Shown piece by piece: positions 26,340 through 36,825 of a stretch of DNA of 64,000 nucleotides. The position numbers were made by a program, and so were the translations under genes. The notes beneath the pieces were generated by a model, which saw only the letters and a program-made list of their open reading frames with translations, ran no database searches and was not told the DNA's origin. Source of the stretch: CAIWHR01 sp963726765 (GTDB lineage Bacteria > Pseudomonadota > Gammaproteobacteria > Burkholderiales > Casimicrobiaceae); NCBI GenBank assembly GCA_963726765.1, contig CAVSDH010000011.1, positions 62,001 to 126,000 of the forward strand, written 5' to 3'. The stretch's first letter is position 1. Each line of letters starts with the position of its first letter.

Positions 26340-27203
26340 ATGAGCTTCGAAGCATTTCTCGAGCAAGCCTGGGCCGATCACGGCGATCGTCCGGAGGAGG
26401 TCGCGCAGCGGCTCGAACAAGGCTACGCATTGATCGAGACGCCGGCGCAGATCGCGGCTCTTGCGCGGATCCTCGCGCATGTCGACGGTGAGCATCTTGG
26501 CCGGTGGGCCGAGGGCATTCCGCGCCTCCTGCGCCTGCGCGAACATGCACAGTGGAGCGAGGACGGCGACTGCGCGATGGTCGTTCGCCGACTCGTCGCC
26601 GCGTTGCATTTCGGAAACGGCGACGAACCTGCGGCCGAATTGACAGCTGCGGATCTCGCGCATGCGCACGCGGTGGTCGCCGCCGCGTTCGCGGCGCAGG
26701 GGCGCATGCCCGACGCGACTCGCCATTTTCGCGCGGCGTGTTCGGCCGCCGCGCCGGGGATTGGCGACGGGGATCCCGCGATCCGCGCGCTCGCGGTGAC
26801 GTCGAACAATCTCGCGGCCTCGCTCGAGGAAAGGCCGTCACGGGATGCCGAAGAGACCCGCGTCATGCTCGACGCCGCGCATGCAGGACTCGAATATTGG
26901 ACGCGTGCCGGGGGCTGGATGGAAACCGAGCGCGCGGAGTACATGCTCTCGAAGTGTCTTCTGGCCGCGGGCGATGCGCGCGGCGCGCTCGCGCACGCGA
27001 GGCAATGCGTCGCGATCTGCGAACGCAACGATGCGAACGCGTTCGAGCGTTTTTTCGCACAGAGCGCAACTGCGCTTGCCCACCGCGCGCTTGGTGACGC
27101 AAGCCAGTACGAGTTGACCAAGGCGACGGCTCTTGCGCTTCATGCGACGCTGACGGCCGACGAGAAGCCGTGGTGCGAGTCGACGTTGCTCCTCCTCGCC
27201 TGA
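26340..27203 (+). CDS. TPR-like hypothetical protein
   Basis: A 287-residue soluble, alanine-rich, all-helical protein. Repeated helix pairs such as AHAHAVVAAAFAAQGRMPDATRHFRAAC, NNLAASLEE..., MLSKCLLAAGDARGALAHARQC and AQSATALAHRALGD suggest tetratricopeptide-type repeats across residues 90-280. There is no signal peptide or enzymatic motif. It begins 24 bases after the Bug receptor gene and ends 21 bases before the amidohydrolase, so it is probably in an operon with them. No function is proposed. Confidence 0.65.
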   Translation: MSFEAFLEQAWADHGDRPEEVAQRLEQGYALIETPAQIAALARILAHVDGEHLGRWAEGIPRLLRLREHAQWSEDGDCAMVVRRLVAALHFGNGDEPAAELTAADLAHAHAVVAAAFAAQGRMPDATRHFRAACSAAAPGIGDGDPAIRALAVTSNNLAASLEERPSRDAEETRVMLDAAHAGLEYWTRAGGWMETERAEYMLSKCLLAAGDARGALAHARQCVAICERNDANAFERFFAQSATALAHRALGDASQYELTKATALALHATLTADEKPWCESTLLLLA

Positions 27204-27224
27204 CACTGCGAACCTGCCAACCCA

Positions 27225-28212
27225 ATGAGCCCGGTGATCGATGTCCATACCCACTGCCTTACCGAGGCGTGGTTCGAGTTGCTGCAGAAGCACGGCGGGC
27301 CGCGTTACACGGTGAAGGCGGTCGCCGGCGGACTGCGTGCGATCCATCTCGACGGCGCGCCCTTCATGACGCCGGTGCCGCCGATGTTCGATTACGACCT
27401 GCGGTTGAAGACGATGAACGAGCACGGCGTCGACATCGGCGTCGTGTCGCTGACCTGCCCCAATTGCTTCTGGGGCGGTCCGGACGTGAGCCTCAAGGCC
27501 GCGCAGATCATGAACGACGACATGGCGGCGGCGCGGACCGCGCATCCCGATCGCCTGCGCTGGTTCGCCTCCGTGCCGTGGCAATACCCGGAGCACGCGC
27601 TATCCCGAGCTCGAACGCGCGTTGAAGGGCGGAGCTTCCGGCGTGATGGTGCTGGCCAACATCGGCGGGCAGCCATTGACCGATCCCGCCTTTGCGCCGG
27701 TCTGGGGGGCGATCGACACGAGGGGACTGCCGGTGCTGGTCCATCCGACGGCGCCGCCAGGGGTCGGCGACATGGACATGCAGCGCTTCCAGCTCACCGC
27801 ATCGCTCGGCTTCACGTTCGACACGTCGCTCGCGATCGCACGGATGATCTACGACGGCTTCTTCGACCGGTACCGGAACCTCAAGGTCATCGCCGCGCAC
27901 GGCGGCGGCGCGCTGCCGTACCTCGTCTCGCGGATGGACCAGTGTTACGACAACATCCCGGCGTGCCGGGAGAAACTCGCCGTGCGGCCCTCGGAAGTCG
28001 TGCCTCGTATCTTCGCCGACGCGGTCGTGTTCGCGCCGGAGGTGCTCGATCTGTGCGTCAAGGTGTTCGGCGCCGACAACGTGATGTACGGCTCGGACTA
28101 TCCGCACACGATCGGCGACCTGCCCGGCTGCCTCAAACGCGTGAACGGGCTCCCCGGCGGCTCGCGGGACAAGGTGCGCGGTCGAACGGCGCAGCGGGTC
28201 TTCGGTTTCTGA
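27225..28212 (+). pseudogene. Amidohydrolase (ACMSD-like), frameshifted
   Basis: Reads as one amidohydrolase-2 family enzyme in two frames. The first frame (27225 to about 27600) has the metal-binding VHTHCL and DIGVVSLTCPN; the second (about 27602-28212) has GASGVMVLANIGG, VLVHPTAPPG, VIAAHGGGALPYL and MYGSDYPHTIGDL. The total, 988 bases, is one base more than a multiple of three. The break is at about 27600, where removing one base from GCGCTATCCC joins E-H-A to Y-P-E-L-E-R-A. Relatives include ACMSD and 5-carboxyvanillate decarboxylase. Because other genes show the same +1 error, the natural gene may well be intact. Confidence 0.8.
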
Positions 28213-28441
28213 CGCAGCGCGGCCCGATTGTTCCCGATCCGAAATGATCTCGATCTGCCGGTACGCGCGATGTGGCGCAATGACCCTCGGCGACTGCCGC
28301 ATTTCGGGGGCATCGCGCCCATGCATGCCTCGCACGGATCCACCCGTCCATTCTCGCGACATGCGCATCGACCGCGATGACGCGATTTGCGACGTCGAGG
28401 GTCGACGACGGGCGCCGGCTGCGCACCGGACCGAGGCACCA

Positions 28442-29025
28442 ATGACTATCGGCGCCGATCGCGCCGACGCGCCGCGCGCGGGCGGGCATCCACGCGAATA
28501 CCTGTGGCTGGTTGGACGGCTGTTTCCGCCGAATCGGGCAATCGACGTCGTCACCACGACGTCCGCCTTCGACGCGCCGCCCGAGGAAATGTGGCGAAGA
28601 ATGCTGTTCTACGAAGAGGTGCCGCAACGCCCGCCACTGCTCCTGCGAACGTTCCTGCCCTCCCCGGTGAAGACGACGGGCGGCGGCAAGCACGTCGGCG
28701 CGGAGGTCAGGTGCACCTACAGTCGGGGCGGTCTCGTCAAGCGGATCACCGTTCTGGAAGAGCCGCGGTTTGCGCGCTTCGAAGTGCTGGAGCAGCAGCT
28801 GGGCATCGAGCGCTGCATGACGACGGTCGAGGGTTCGTATGAATTTCGCGCCGATGGTCACGGCACCGCACTCTCGCTTACCACGCAGTATCGCGGGCAC
28901 CTGCGGCCGCGCTGGCTGTGGCGATCCTTCGAGCGCCTGCTCGCGCACCAGCTGCATCGACACATTCTTGCGGGCATGGGCGAATTCCGCACGCCGCAGC
29001 CGCGTCCAACCCGCAGCGCGTCTAG
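28442..29025 (+). CDS. SRPBCC-like protein, 3' end uncertain
   Basis: From ATG 28442, with GAGG nine bases upstream, about 190 residues can be read that look like a START/SRPBCC lipid- or ligand-binding fold: VTTTSAFDAPPEEMWRRMLFYEEVP, a central FEVLEQQLGIERC, and the helical tail RWLWRSFERLLAHQLHRHILAGM. The frame then runs on without a stop far into the opposite-strand methyltransferase gene, which is implausible. The stop has probably been lost to a frameshift near 28990-29025, where a CTAG occurs in another frame. The end given is an estimate. Confidence 0.5.
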
Positions 29026-29947
29026 CCGGTGGCGGCCGCGTCCGAGCTCCCCGGCGTCGAGCGCCGCGGCAGGTCGCACGTCGACGATCCCCCACAGCAT
29101 GGACCGGTCGTCGGCTGCCCGATTCGTGCGCAGGTCGCCTGCAGGTTCGCCGAAACTTCTCAGCACGACCACCGCGCCGGGCGCGGCGGCATGCCGGACC
29201 GCGACGAAAGAGCCGCTGCCGGTACGACGCGCTCGCGCCGTCCAGAATGTTGGAAAGCGCGAAACCGTCGAAGCTCCCCGACGGCGCGCGTTCGAGAAAC
29301 TCGGTCGCGTCGGACCGGACGAACTCGATTCGCTTCGCTTCCAGCGGAGGCGGCTCGGACGAAAGGTCGCCGACGAGCAGCGCTCTCGCATAGGGGTTCC
29401 GCCGGTTGGAATGGGTGCGAAAGCAGCGCTCCATCCGTGCCCGCATCACCGGGCCGAAGCGAACGGGAAGCGAGGCGAGCAGGCCGGGCGCATAGGCCGA
29501 GCGCAGCGCGGTCACCGACAGCAAGCTGTCGAGGCCGGCGCGAAATCGCCGCGTGTCGAGATGCGACTGCCAATAGAGGAGCTGCGCGACCGGGTCGTCG
29601 AAGTCGAGGAACGCGCGGAGGGTCGACACGCTCCACCCGGCGAGTGGCAGCAGGGCCCGCCCGACGCGCATGATGTGTTCGGCGGTTCCGCGCACCATCG
29701 GCGCTCCCGCAATCCGCCGGGTGGCGTAGTCGAGCTGTGCCGGGTTGATGTCGACGGCGACCACGTCGTGGTAGGGCGCGAGGGACATGGCCGTGCAGCC
29801 CGCGGACGCAATGCAGAAGATTCGTCCGCCCGGCCGAAACACCGCGCGCTCGATCGCCGCGTCCTCGTACATGCGCCCGAAGAGCACGCGCGGCGGACCG
29901 CGGCCCGCGTCGAGGCGCCCCCCTTCCCACGCGGTGCGGGCCGTCAT
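29022..29947 (-). pseudogene. DUF3419/BtaA-like aminocarboxypropyl transferase, frameshifted
   Basis: The N-terminal 240 residues from ATG 29947 read GGRIFCIASAGCTAMSLAPY and VVAVDINPAQLDYA, the SAM-binding region of the DUF3419 family, which includes BtaA (transfer of the 3-amino-3-carboxypropyl group of SAM to diacylglycerol in betaine-lipid synthesis). Near 29190 the frame shifts, and the second frame continues with RHAAAPGAVVVLRSFGEP and RSMLWGIVDVRP. Ending at the TAG at 29022-29024 would need a second shift of the same sign. The start overlaps the DoxX-like stop (ATGA). Family membership is fairly clear; the substrate is not. Confidence 0.65.
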
Positions 29948-30339
29948 CCCCGAAATCCCGCCAGGCCCGCATTGACCCAGGCGAGGACGACGAACGCGAA
30001 ATTCTTGAAGATCATGCCGCCCGGGTCGTGAATGAGGTGCCGCGACCAGAGCAGTCCGCTGCCGTTGAGCGCGGCGAGCAAAACCGTCTGCGCGAGCGCG
30101 CAAAGACCCGGCGACCAACCACTCAACACCCACATGCCGATCACGAGCTCGGCCCACCCCAGCGTCGTCAGGAAGAGGCGGCCGTACTTCGCGCCATAGT
30201 GCGGGACCGCCAGGACGATGCGAAGCTCGTTCTTCTCGCGACCGAGAATCTTGCACCACAGCCCTTCGTAGAACCAGACGCCAGCCACGGCGATGCGCAC
30301 GAGCCATGCGGGCGGCATCACCAACAGAAGCGTGTCCAT
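29944..30339 (-). CDS. DoxX-like small membrane protein
   Basis: A 131-residue protein with four hydrophobic segments, starting MDTLLLVMPPAWLVRIAVAG and containing FYEGLWCKILGR, GWAELVIGMWVLSGW and AALNGSGLLWSRHLIHDPGGM. It resembles the DoxX-like family of small quinone- or redox-associated membrane proteins. ATG 30339 is preferred over upstream in-frame starts, which lack hydrophobicity. It is translationally coupled to the DUF3419 gene. The role is unknown. Confidence 0.7.
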   Translation of the reverse strand: MDTLLLVMPPAWLVRIAVAGVWFYEGLWCKILGREKNELRIVLAVPHYGAKYGRLFLTTLGWAELVIGMWVLSGWSPGLCALAQTVLLAALNGSGLLWSRHLIHDPGGMIFKNFAFVVLAWVNAGLAGFRG

Positions 30340-30693
30340 CCGCCAGGAATCTCCTCGGTCAGGAAGCGATTTTCGTTCGTCGCCGACTTCGATCATACAA
30401 GACCGAACCTCGTCGCGGGATGCGCCGCGGGCGCAATGGCGTCACGACGCGAGGCTCGGCGTCTTTGACGCGCATCAAGGCGGCCGACGCATCACGCGCC
30501 TAACCTCGACGCATGCGTTCCCCCGGCATCCCGATCGTGGCGGGCAGACGGATCCTGGACGCGCCGGCACGGTCTTCGAAGCGCAAACGTCGCCGACGGA
30601 CCCGGGAGACAAAGGAGATCGACACCATGCTCGTCAGACCCCGCACGTCCGCGCAAATGCCGCGCGCGCATTTCGGCCTGCGTCGTCACTCTG

Positions 30694-31797
30694 ATGGCAG
30701 CGGCCGCGGCAACGATCATTGCAATCGCACCGTCCCACGCAACGGAGACCGGCCCGCTGGGAGGCACCCGAGTGCCGGCGACGCGCGAATCCCGGGGTGC
30801 GGGTGCCGTGTCGAGCGGAGTCACTCTGCCGACGATTCCGCAACTGACCGGCGACCACGCGAAGCCGGTGGCCGCATGGGAGGGTCCGCTGCCGTATCCG
30901 ATCGTGATTGCGGACCGGCGCAACAACCGCCTCGTCGAGGTCACGCCCGACAAGCGGATCGTCTGGGAATTCGCGTCGCCCAACCTGAATTTCTACCGGG
31001 GCAACGACGACGTCTTCTTCTCGCCCGATGGCCGCATGCTGCTGGTCAACGAGGAGGACAACTACGACATCCACATGATCGACTACGAACAGCGGGCGCT
31101 CGTCTGGACCTTTGGCGTACCGGATGTGAAAGGCAGCGCGCCGGGCCTGTTCAACTTTCCCGACGACACGCATCTGCTGACCGACGGCAAGGTCGTGACC
31201 GCCGACATCCGCAACTGTCGCATCGTGTTCATCGACCCCGACAAGCAGGCGGTCGTGGAGCAGTGGGGACAGCCCGGCCAATGCCGCCACGATCCGCCGA
31301 AGTACCTCGATCTTCCGAACGGATCGACGCCGATGGACAACGGCGACATCCTCGTGACGGAGATCCCGGGATCGTGGATTTCCAGAATCACGCGCGACGG
31401 CAAGCTGGTATGGAGCGTTCAGGCCCCGCACGTGCGCTATCCGTCCGACGCGTATCCGACCCGGGACGGGCAGGTGATCGTCGCCGATTACTCGCGGCCA
31501 GGGCGCGTCGTCATCTTCGATCCCGCCAGCCGCCGCGTCACGTGGGAGTATTTCGCCTCGAAGGGCGAGAAGATGCTGGACCATCCGTCGCTGGCGGTCG
31601 AACTCCCCAACGGCAACGTCATCCTCAACGACGACAAACGCCATCGCGTGATCGTCATCGATCGCAGGACGAAGGAAATCGTCTGGCAGTACGGCGTGAC
31701 GGACAAGCCCGGATACGCGCCGGGGTACCTCAACTACCCCGATGGATTGGACATCGACGTGTATCGCGACTGGCGATCGGCCGGGAAAAGCCGCTAG
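30694..31797 (+). CDS. Secreted beta-propeller (NHL/PQQ-like) protein; true start probably 30627 with a frameshift
   Basis: A 367-residue exported protein built from repeated blades such as IVIADRRNNRLVEVTPDKRIVWEF, ILVTEIPGSWISRITRDGKLVWSV and VIVIDRRTKEIVWQYG, typical of an NHL or PQQ-like propeller; no catalytic motif was recognised. In the frame used, translation starts inside the signal peptide. A strong AAGGAG (30610-30615) precedes ATG 30627 in another frame. Removing one base in the GCGCGCGC tract near 30665 would join it to a perfect signal peptide (ISACVVTLMAAAAATIIAIA). I therefore suspect a +1 error. Confidence 0.75.
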   Translation: MAAAAATIIAIAPSHATETGPLGGTRVPATRESRGAGAVSSGVTLPTIPQLTGDHAKPVAAWEGPLPYPIVIADRRNNRLVEVTPDKRIVWEFASPNLNFYRGNDDVFFSPDGRMLLVNEEDNYDIHMIDYEQRALVWTFGVPDVKGSAPGLFNFPDDTHLLTDGKVVTADIRNCRIVFIDPDKQAVVEQWGQPGQCRHDPPKYLDLPNGSTPMDNGDILVTEIPGSWISRITRDGKLVWSVQAPHVRYPSDAYPTRDGQVIVADYSRPGRVVIFDPASRRVTWEYFASKGEKMLDHPSLAVELPNGNVILNDDKRHRVIVIDRRTKEIVWQYGVTDKPGYAPGYLNYPDGLDIDVYRDWRSAGKSR

Positions 31798-31999
31798 CGT
31801 CCCTTCCCGCGTGATTCTGCGCATCGGAGAGGTCGCTTCGGCCTGAATCCATCGGCCATGACGCGGTACACGTCGCGGCCTGCTGCCGTGACACGGCGGT
31901 TGACGCGTTGCGATGACCTCGAAATACTCCGGCCGGCAGGGTTGATACACTCTGTCTGTCCATGGCCGCGAATCGCGCTCGTCGCGAATTTCCCGGCGC

Positions 32000-33913
32000 A
32001 TGCGCTTGCCGCCCATGACCGACTCCACGAAGCCCATATTCCTGAGCTACGCCTCCCAGGACGCGGAGGTCGCCCGGCGCATCTGCGACGCCCTGCGGGC
32101 GGCCGGGCTCGAAGTGTGGTTCGATCAGAGCGAACTCCGTGGGGGCGATGCCTGGGATGCGTCCATCCGCAGGCAGATCAAGGAATGCGCGCTGTTCGTG
32201 CCGATCATTTCGGCCAACACCGAAGCGCGTGAGGAAGGTTATTTCCGGCGCGAGTGGAATCTTGCGGTAAGCCGGACGCTCGACATGGCCGACGGCAAGG
32301 CGTTCCTGCTTCCGGTGATCGTCGACGCCACGAGCGACGCGAATGCCCGCGTCCCCGAGAAATTCCGGGAAGTGCAATGGACGCGCCTGCCCATCGGCGC
32401 GCCGGCGGAAGCCTTCGCCGAACGCGCGCGGCGGTTGATCGGAGGCGCCGCAGTCCGGGCGGCACAACCTGCGGTTTCCACGCCCGCGCGTGCCGATTCC
32501 GCCAGCGGCGAAATCGTGCAACCGTCGATCGCGGTGCTGCCGTTCGTGAACCTCAGCCGGGACGAGGAAAACGAATATTTCGCCGACGGTCTCTCGGAGG
32601 AGCTCCTCAACGTGCTGGCGAAGATCCGCGGCCTGCGTGTCGCGTCGCGGACGTCGGCATTCTCCTTCAAGGGCAAGGATGTCGACATCCCGACCGTCGC
32701 GCAGAAGCTCAACGTGGCCACGGTTCTCGAGGGCAGCGTGCGAAAGTCGGGCAAGCGCGTGCGCATCACCGCGCAGCTGATTCAGGTCGCGTCGGATTCG
32801 CACCTGTGGTCGGAGACCTACGATCGCGAGCTCGACGACATCTTCGCCGTGCAGGACGACATCGCGCAGTCGGTGGTCAAGGAACTCCGCGCGGCCCTGC
32901 TGGGGGAGAGGATCGAGACCGCGGCGGGAACGTCCGCAGCGGCCGACGTGCGCCGCGCCACGACCGGGCGCAGCGACAATCCCGAAGCCTTCCAGCTCTA
33001 CCTGCAGGGGAAGTTCTTCGGCGAGAGGGTCACGCAGGCGGACACCGACAAGGCGATCGACATGTTCCGGCGGGCGCTGGCGATCGATCCGAAATTCGCG
33101 CTGGCACTGACGGGGCTCTCGCGTGTCCACCAGGTGCAGGCCGGGTACGGATTTTCGCCGATCGCCGAAGGCTTCGAGCAGGCCCGCGAGGCTGCGCAGC
33201 AGGCGCTGCAGCTCGCTCCCGACCTGGCCGACGCCCACGTTCAGCTCGGCCTGGTGCACGAAGGCTATGACTGGAATTGGATGGCGGCCGACGCATCGTT
33301 CCGCCGCGCACTGGAGTTGGCACCGGGCGACGCCAGTGCGCTGCAGGCGGCGGCCGGGCTCACCAGGATTCTCGGCCGGTTCGACGAGGGAATCGCGCTG
33401 ATCCGCAAGGCCATCGCACTCGACCCGCTCTCGGCGCGCACGCATCGACAGGCGGGAAATATCTACTTCATGGCCGATCGACTGGACGCGGCGGCAGCGG
33501 CGTTTCGGTTGGCCATCGACCTCGACCCGAACGCCGGTCTGAGCCACGCGTTCCTGGCGGTCGTGCGTCTGGTGCAGGACCGCCCTGAGGAGGCGATGGG
33601 ACTCGCCAAGGCCGAGTCGCACGACGTGTTTCGCAACGTGGCACTCGCGATGATCCATCACAGGCTGGGGAATGCGGGCGAATCGGAGGCGGCGCTGCAG
33701 GCATTGATCGACGGATTCGGCTGGACCGCCGCGTACCAGATCGCCGAGGTTTACGCGTGGCGAAACGAGATCGAGAAGGCGTACGAATGGCTGGAGCGCG
33801 CCTACACGCAGCGCGATCCCGGCGTTTCGTACGCGTCGACCGACCGTCTCCTGAAGCCGCTCCATGGCGACCATCGCTGGCGATCGTTCGTGCAGCGAAT
33901 GGGGCTCACCTGA
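32000..33913 (+). CDS. TIR domain - TolB-like - TPR protein
   Basis: A 637-residue soluble multidomain protein. Residues 11-130 form a TIR domain (IFLSYASQDAEVARRICDAL, FDQSELRGGDAWDASI, FVPIISANT), with a glutamate at residue 85 (FRREWNLA) in the position of the NAD-hydrolase glutamate. Residues 172-295 match the TolB-like N-terminal unit often found with adenylate cyclases (SIAVLPFVNLSRDEENEYFADGL, TVLEGSVRKSGKRVRITAQL). The remainder is TPR repeats (AIDMFRRALAIDPKFALAL, EGIALIRKAIALDPLSA). ATG 32015 is an alternative start. Role unknown: signalling, stress or phage defence are possible. Confidence 0.85.
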   Translation: MRLPPMTDSTKPIFLSYASQDAEVARRICDALRAAGLEVWFDQSELRGGDAWDASIRRQIKECALFVPIISANTEAREEGYFRREWNLAVSRTLDMADGKAFLLPVIVDATSDANARVPEKFREVQWTRLPIGAPAEAFAERARRLIGGAAVRAAQPAVSTPARADSASGEIVQPSIAVLPFVNLSRDEENEYFADGLSEELLNVLAKIRGLRVASRTSAFSFKGKDVDIPTVAQKLNVATVLEGSVRKSGKRVRITAQLIQVASDSHLWSETYDRELDDIFAVQDDIAQSVVKELRAALLGERIETAAGTSAAADVRRATTGRSDNPEAFQLYLQGKFFGERVTQADTDKAIDMFRRALAIDPKFALALTGLSRVHQVQAGYGFSPIAEGFEQAREAAQQALQLAPDLADAHVQLGLVHEGYDWNWMAADASFRRALELAPGDASALQAAAGLTRILGRFDEGIALIRKAIALDPLSARTHRQAGNIYFMADRLDAAAAAFRLAIDLDPNAGLSHAFLAVVRLVQDRPEEAMGLAKAESHDVFRNVALAMIHHRLGNAGESEAALQALIDGFGWTAAYQIAEVYAWRNEIEKAYEWLERAYTQRDPGVSYASTDRLLKPLHGDHRWRSFVQRMGLT

Positions 33914-33929
33914 ATGCCGATCGATTCGC

Positions 33930-34862
<933 letters not shown>

Positions 34863-34965
34863 TCCTCGGCCTCCGCGCGGGCCGCGGGCCGCGTTGCGTC
34901 GCGTTGTCGGACGAGCTCGATCGCTCGCGGACGCGAGCTTCGCTCCTTGGCTTCGCCCCGCTCAC

Positions 34966-35952
34966 TCACTCGGGCTTGAACCCCGACGCGGTGACGATCG
35001 GGCCCCATTTCGCATAGTCCGTCGCGACGATTTTCGCGAAATCCTCCGGCGTGCCCGTCGCGGGATCCATGCCGAGGCCCGAGAGCTTCGCAACGACGTC
35101 GGGAGAAGTCAGCGCCTTGTTGATCGCCCGGTTGAGCGAATCGACGATCGGCCTGGGCGTCTTCGCGGGCGCGAAGAAGCCGAACCAGCCCATCGCTTCC
35201 ACGTCCTTCACGCCGAGCTCCGCGAACGTCGGAACGTCCGGCAGCGCGGTCGAGCGCTTCGCGCCGGAGGATGCAAGGATCGTCACCTTGCCCGCGCGAT
35301 GCAGCTCGGTGAGGTCGGCGATCGCGTCGACCGCCGCGGGCACCTGCCCGCCGATCAGGTCGTTGATGTACGCGGCCGAGCCCTTGTACGGCACGTGCAC
35401 CATCTCGACGCCGATGCCGCGCCCGAGGAGCACGCCGAAGAAGTGCGGCAGGCTGCCGGCCCCCGACGTCGCATACGATGCCTTGCCCGGATTCGCCTTC
35501 GCCCATGCCGCGAATTCGGGCCAGGTCTTCGCGCCGCTCGCCGGCCCCGCGGCGAACGCGAACTGGAACGTCGCGCCGATCGCGATCGGCGTGAAATCCT
35601 TGACGGGATCGTACGGTATGTCCTTGTAGACGTGCGGCACCACCGCCATCGGACCGATCGGCATCACCATGATCGTCGCGCCGTCCGGTGCGGCACCCTT
35701 CACGGCCTCGGCGGCGATGCGGCCGATTGCTCCCGGGCGATTCTCGACGATCACCGGCTGACCGAGACTGTCCTTCATCTTGTCGGCCACCACGCGCGCG
35801 ATCAGGTCCGCCGTGCCGCCGGCGGCGAAGCCGACGAGGATCTTCACCGGCTTGTCGAACTTGTCCTGCGCGGTCGCCTGGGGCGACACGGTGGCCAGGG
35901 ATGCGCAAACGAGCGCGGAGGCGGCGGCAAGCGCCACGGAGCGAAGGTTCAT
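34966..35952 (-). CDS. Bug-family tripartite tricarboxylate receptor
   Basis: A 328-residue periplasmic TctC/Bug protein: signal peptide ending near ATAQDKF, then KPVKILVGFAAGGTADLIARVVA, VIVENRPGAIG, PDGATIMV, MVHVPYKGS and LPDVPTFAELG. It is clearly divergent from the Bug protein at 25335-26315 (no TYP-SRP start). Ligand unknown. A class II aldolase gene follows upstream on the same strand (36045-36803), so the two may belong to a carboxylate/hydroxyacid utilisation unit. The 103-base spacer to nodI is GC-rich and resembles degraded repeat sequence. Confidence 0.9.
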   Translation of the reverse strand: MNLRSVALAAASALVCASLATVSPQATAQDKFDKPVKILVGFAAGGTADLIARVVADKMKDSLGQPVIVENRPGAIGRIAAEAVKGAAPDGATIMVMPIGPMAVVPHVYKDIPYDPVKDFTPIAIGATFQFAFAAGPASGAKTWPEFAAWAKANPGKASYATSGAGSLPHFFGVLLGRGIGVEMVHVPYKGSAAYINDLIGGQVPAAVDAIADLTELHRAGKVTILASSGAKRSTALPDVPTFAELGVKDVEAMGWFGFFAPAKTPRPIVDSLNRAINKALTSPDVVAKLSGLGMDPATGTPEDFAKIVATDYAKWGPIVTASGFKPE

Positions 35953-36044
35953 GGAGTTCCTCCCGAAATCGGATGCGGGCGCCTGTTCCCCGGCGCGCGG
36001 CGCTCAAGTATACGAGAAGCGGCGGATCACGGCGCCTGCCCCGG

Positions 36045-36803
36045 TCAGGTCTTGTACGATGGATCGACGCGATCGAGCAGGCGCAGGAGCGCCGACCAGG
36101 CGTTCCCGGGCGCGGTGCGTCCCGGCCGCGCGAACTGCCGCGCGACCTTTCGCGCCACCGCTCGCTTGGGGATGGCCAGCGCCGCGCCGCCGGCCATCGC
36201 GCCGACCTGCGCCTGGCAGGCGCGCTCGAGGTAATAGATGAGGTCAAACGCTTCGGCGACGGTCCTGCCGCAGGTGAGGAGACCGTGATTGCGCAGGATC
36301 ATCGCGTTGCGCTGCCCGAGGTCGCGGACGAGCCGACGCTGCTCCGGGAGATCGAGCGCGACGCCTTCGTAGTCGTGATAGGAGATGCAATCGGTAAAGC
36401 GCATCGCATGCTGCGTGAGCGGCAGCAGTCCGCGCTTCTGCGCCGCCACCGCGAGCCCCGCGGCGGTGTGCGTGTGAATGACGCAGCCGACATCGTCGCG
36501 TGCGCGGTGAATTGCGCTGTGGATGACGAAACCCGCGGGATTGATGCCGAGGCCGGTCGGGTCGTCGACGACCCTGCCGTCCTGCGCGACCGTGACGAGG
36601 CAGGACGCGGTGATCTCCTCGAACATCAGGCCATAGGGGTTGATCAGGAAACGCGGCGTCCGCCCTGGCACGCGCGCCGATATGTGCGTGTAGATGAGGT
36701 CCGTCATCCGGAAGTGCGCCACCAGCCGGTAACAGGCAGCGAGCTCGACACGGATGCGCCATTCCGCCGCAGTCGCCTTGCCCGTTCCATGCGATCGCGC
36801 CAT
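36045..36803 (-). CDS. Class II aldolase/adducin family protein
   Basis: A 252-residue zinc-dependent aldolase-fold protein. It has the family start (ELAACYRLVAHFRMTDLIYTHISARVPG), FLINPYGLMFEEITAS, the metal ligands VIHTHTAAG and ILRNHGLLTCG, and the C-terminal IYYLERACQAQ. Members include fuculose-1-phosphate and ribulose-phosphate aldolases as well as enzymes of unknown activity; this longer N-terminal version, seen often in Burkholderiales near Bug proteins, is not assigned a substrate. ATG 36803 was chosen because conserved sequence starts soon after. Confidence 0.87.
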   Translation of the reverse strand: MARSHGTGKATAAEWRIRVELAACYRLVAHFRMTDLIYTHISARVPGRTPRFLINPYGLMFEEITASCLVTVAQDGRVVDDPTGLGINPAGFVIHSAIHRARDDVGCVIHTHTAAGLAVAAQKRGLLPLTQHAMRFTDCISYHDYEGVALDLPEQRRLVRDLGQRNAMILRNHGLLTCGRTVAEAFDLIYYLERACQAQVGAMAGGAALAIPKRAVARKVARQFARPGRTAPGNAWSALLRLLDRVDPSYKT

Positions 36804-36825
36804 CGCGGTTCCCCTCGCCGACACG

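Noticed and set aside
28244..30031. A 595-residue plus-strand protein continuing the SRPBCC frame
   Set aside because: Beyond about 29025 it is antisense to the DUF3419 and DoxX genes and has no family features.
32000..33913. Adenylate cyclase-type regulator
   Set aside because: The TolB-like and TPR parts occur in such proteins, but no class III cyclase catalytic domain is present.
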